Source: Actinomycetota bacterium
GTDB taxonomy: Bacteria > Actinomycetota > UBA4738 > HRBIN12
Assembly: GCA_005883885.1 (NCBI GenBank)
Contig: VAYF01000129.1
Coordinates: 1 to 6,432, forward strand
Direction of reading: 5' to 3'
Length of the DNA: 6,432 bases
The first letter of the stretch is position 1. Each line of letters opens with the position of its first letter. Below are positions 5,801 to 6,432 of the stretch, in pieces. The translations under genes and the position numbers were made by a program. The notes below the pieces were generated by a model. That model searched no databases, had not been told where the DNA came from, and saw only the letters and a list, made by a program, of their open reading frames with translations.

Positions 5801-6432
5801 GGAAACAGGCCGAGGAGCAGCTCTCACGGGCGCTCCAGGTCGAACGCGAGGCGTCCGGACGGCTGCGTGCGCTCGACGAGATGAAGAACACCTTCCTGCA
5901 AGCCGTGTCGCATGACCTCCGGACGCCGCTCGCCGCCATCCTGGGTCTCGCGATCACGCTCGAGCGGGGCGACGTGCATCTGGAGGAGGCCGATGCGCAG
6001 GACCTGGCTCGGCGGATCGCCGACAACGCGCGACGGCTCGACCGTCTGGTCACGAACCTCCTCGATCTCGACCGGCTCGCTCGCGGGATCGTGACACCGA
6101 AGCTCCAACCGACCGACGTCGGCGCGTTGGTGCGGCGGGTGGTTGCCGAGTCCGACCTGATCGCCGACTCCCGCCTCCGGACGGAGATCGCGTCGGTCAC
6201 GGTCGCCGTCGACGCAGCCAAGGTCGAGCGGATCATCGAGAACCTTCTCGCCAACACCGTGCGGCACACGCCCACGAACTCCACGATCTGGATCACCGTT
6301 CGGGCGGCACCCGACGGCGTCCTCCTGCTCGTCGAGGACGATGGGCCCGGCGTCGCGACGGAGCTCACCGACGCGATCTTCGAACCGTTCCGGCAGGGGC
6401 CGGACGCGCCCCAGCATTCGCCGGGCGTCGGG
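2884..6432 (+). CDS. GAF / six-PAS sensor histidine kinase, cut at the window end
   Basis: The frame stays open for 1183 codons from ATG 2884, preceded by GAGGAGG at 2867-2873, and leaves the window without a stop. No membrane helix or signal peptide is seen, so it is a soluble sensor. Residues about 15-185 form a GAF-type domain ending in WWGCIGFDDC and an Ala-rich helix. Six PAS/PAC units follow, near residues 194-313, 325-448, 460-583, 594-711, 723-841 and 852-974, joined by charged helical linkers. A signalling helix (975-1000) leads to the H-box FLQAVSHDLRTPL with phosphoacceptor His1010. The ATPase domain shows the N-box (NLLANTVRHTP, 1120-1130), the G1 motif DDGPG (1152-1156) and the F-box IFEPFRQG. 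The G2 box is cut after PGVG, so roughly 30-60 residues are probably missing. It should autophosphorylate and pass phosphate to a response regulator not in view. The signal is unknown. Confidence 0.93.
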   Translation, partial: MVETARAAKAAPLRRDAVLEAVAFAAERLLLSSDWNEVAVEVLGRLGVAADVSRVHLVRNDDTDGGLTMRLAAEWCAPGTRSYRGDPVVDGLVWEPDHTRWVERMRAGESIIGAIETFPEQERPALRSQSIVSLAYFPITVDGIWWGCIGFDDCDGVRDWSVTDLEGLRTAAALLGAAIARRRQEERLLSAESRYRSVVERIPAVTYVDVMETAGARMAFISPQIETLLGYPSERFLADPDFWFDLVHPEDRGRMEAAATAAGHQGLAFDEEYRMRHVDGHWVWVHDTSSPVPGEGGSISHFQGFMIDVTARKEAERLLREAEHRYRSMVEAIPAVTYIDEPTEGGPGMGATMTFVSPQIEHVLGYPAERFIADAGLWFEVIHPDDLAALRAREAFSVNDLDPFDEVYRMRHADGHWVWVQDTSTTVLNDDGTVAFFQGFMFDVTQRKEAEEQVRVAEERYRAIVENTPAITYQEMPQPPGFDQATSTAYVSPQIEQLLGYAVAEWAQSGFWTRVIHPDDLSEVLAESHRTAESGEPYLQEYRMVAADGRTVWFHDESHLIRDTDGNALVWQGVMVDVTERMETEARLRQAQERLQALVDHMPAVVYVESTDNSPEKLYISPTVEQVFGYTAEEWIWTPDFWVDRVHPDDREAIRAYDERSNDDREPFVADYRFRRADGEYVWVHDEAVLVPSTDGDAFWQGFLFDITAQKQAEERLIETERLFRATVENLPAVVYREALDASSDRFYISPQLERVFGYRPADWSETPEFWLEHIHPEDVGAVAAANEHANATRERFSCDYRLLRADGTYTWVHDEATWVEEVGLEGWWQGFMLDISERYEAERQLREAEEKFRTIVEKNPAVIYTQEFDPDSPTLSRTTYISPRQDVLFGYTTQEVIDDPTLWTKTIHPDDRERVLSADVASNTSGVDEISLEYRMIAKDGRIVWVQDQAQRVQVEGRRPFWQGFLLDITERKQAEEQLSRALQVEREASGRLRALDEMKNTFLQAVSHDLRTPLAAILGLAITLERGDVHLEEADAQDLARRIADNARRLDRLVTNLLDLDRLARGIVTPKLQPTDVGALVRRVVAESDLIADSRLRTEIASVTVAVDAAKVERIIENLLANTVRHTPTNSTIWITVRAAPDGVLLLVEDDGPGVATELTDAIFEPFRQGPDAPQHSPGVG
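3463..5805 (+). repeat. Six tandem PAS-encoding units inside the kinase gene
   Basis: Units begin near 3463, 3856, 4261, 4663, 5050 and 5437, with periods of 129-135 codons. Each repeats the order: (R/K)-aromatic-R-xx-V-E-xx-P-A-xx-Y, a variable loop, ISPQ or similar, GY, W, HP(D/E)D, YR, DG-xx-VW-x-D, QGF-xx-D-(V/I)-(T/S). Units 1 and 2 are the closest pair. Variation is concentrated in the loop after the first strand (roughly 10-16 residues) and in the segment after HPDD. Confidence 0.9.

Noticed and set aside
1..6432. Mobile element, CRISPR array, toxin-antitoxin, phage-defence or RNA-gene content.
   Set aside because: No transposase, integrase, regularly spaced short direct repeats, tRNA-like cloverleaf or rRNA signature was seen. 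The tandem repeats at 3463-5805 are protein-domain repeats. The small genes on the left do not form a recognisable toxin-antitoxin pair.

Overview
The window is high-GC throughout, with codon third positions dominated by G and C. It looks like a chromosomal stretch from a high-GC bacterium, most likely Actinomycetota or a similar lineage such as high-GC Chloroflexota. The clues are TANNNT -10 boxes six nucleotides upstream of start codons (leaderless transcription), a coenzyme-F420-type (FrhB) oxidoreductase, and an actinobacterial-style GAF/PAS histidine kinase. No rRNA, tRNA, CRISPR array, transposase or phage gene was seen, and assignment below phylum cannot be made from this window.

Left part (1-1153): small genes of unknown function. 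A reading frame ending at 81 carries a CxxC knuckle and overlaps, by ATGA, a 62-residue protein with a C-x4-C-x12-C-x2-H putative zinc site (78-266). A convergent 66-residue protein follows on the minus strand (290-490). The divergent gap 491-742 is unusually rich in dyad symmetry. Then come two rightward small proteins, of 60 residues (743-925) and 64 residues (959-1153).

Middle part (1182-2729): an A-type iron-sulfur carrier (ErpA/IscA/SufA family) is followed after 54 bases by a 379-residue FrhB-family protein with ferredoxin-like cysteine clusters. Each has its own -10 box. Three 13-base tandem repeats lie between them. A plausible but unproven link is that the carrier helps mature the clusters of its neighbour.

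Right part (2884 to the window end): one very long open frame of 1183 visible codons encodes a soluble hybrid-sensor type histidine kinase: an N-terminal GAF domain, six tandem PAS domains, a HisKA dimerisation/phosphoacceptor domain and a nearly complete HATPase domain. It is cut by the window edge inside the G2 box, so its C-terminus and any partner response regulator lie outside. Its 5' leader carries two possible hairpins.

No clearly new multi-gene system is evident. The observations most worth following are the leaderless promoter series, a hairpin that could mask the ribosome-binding site of the small zinc protein, the dyad-rich divergent intergenic region, and the duplication history of the six-PAS sensor array.
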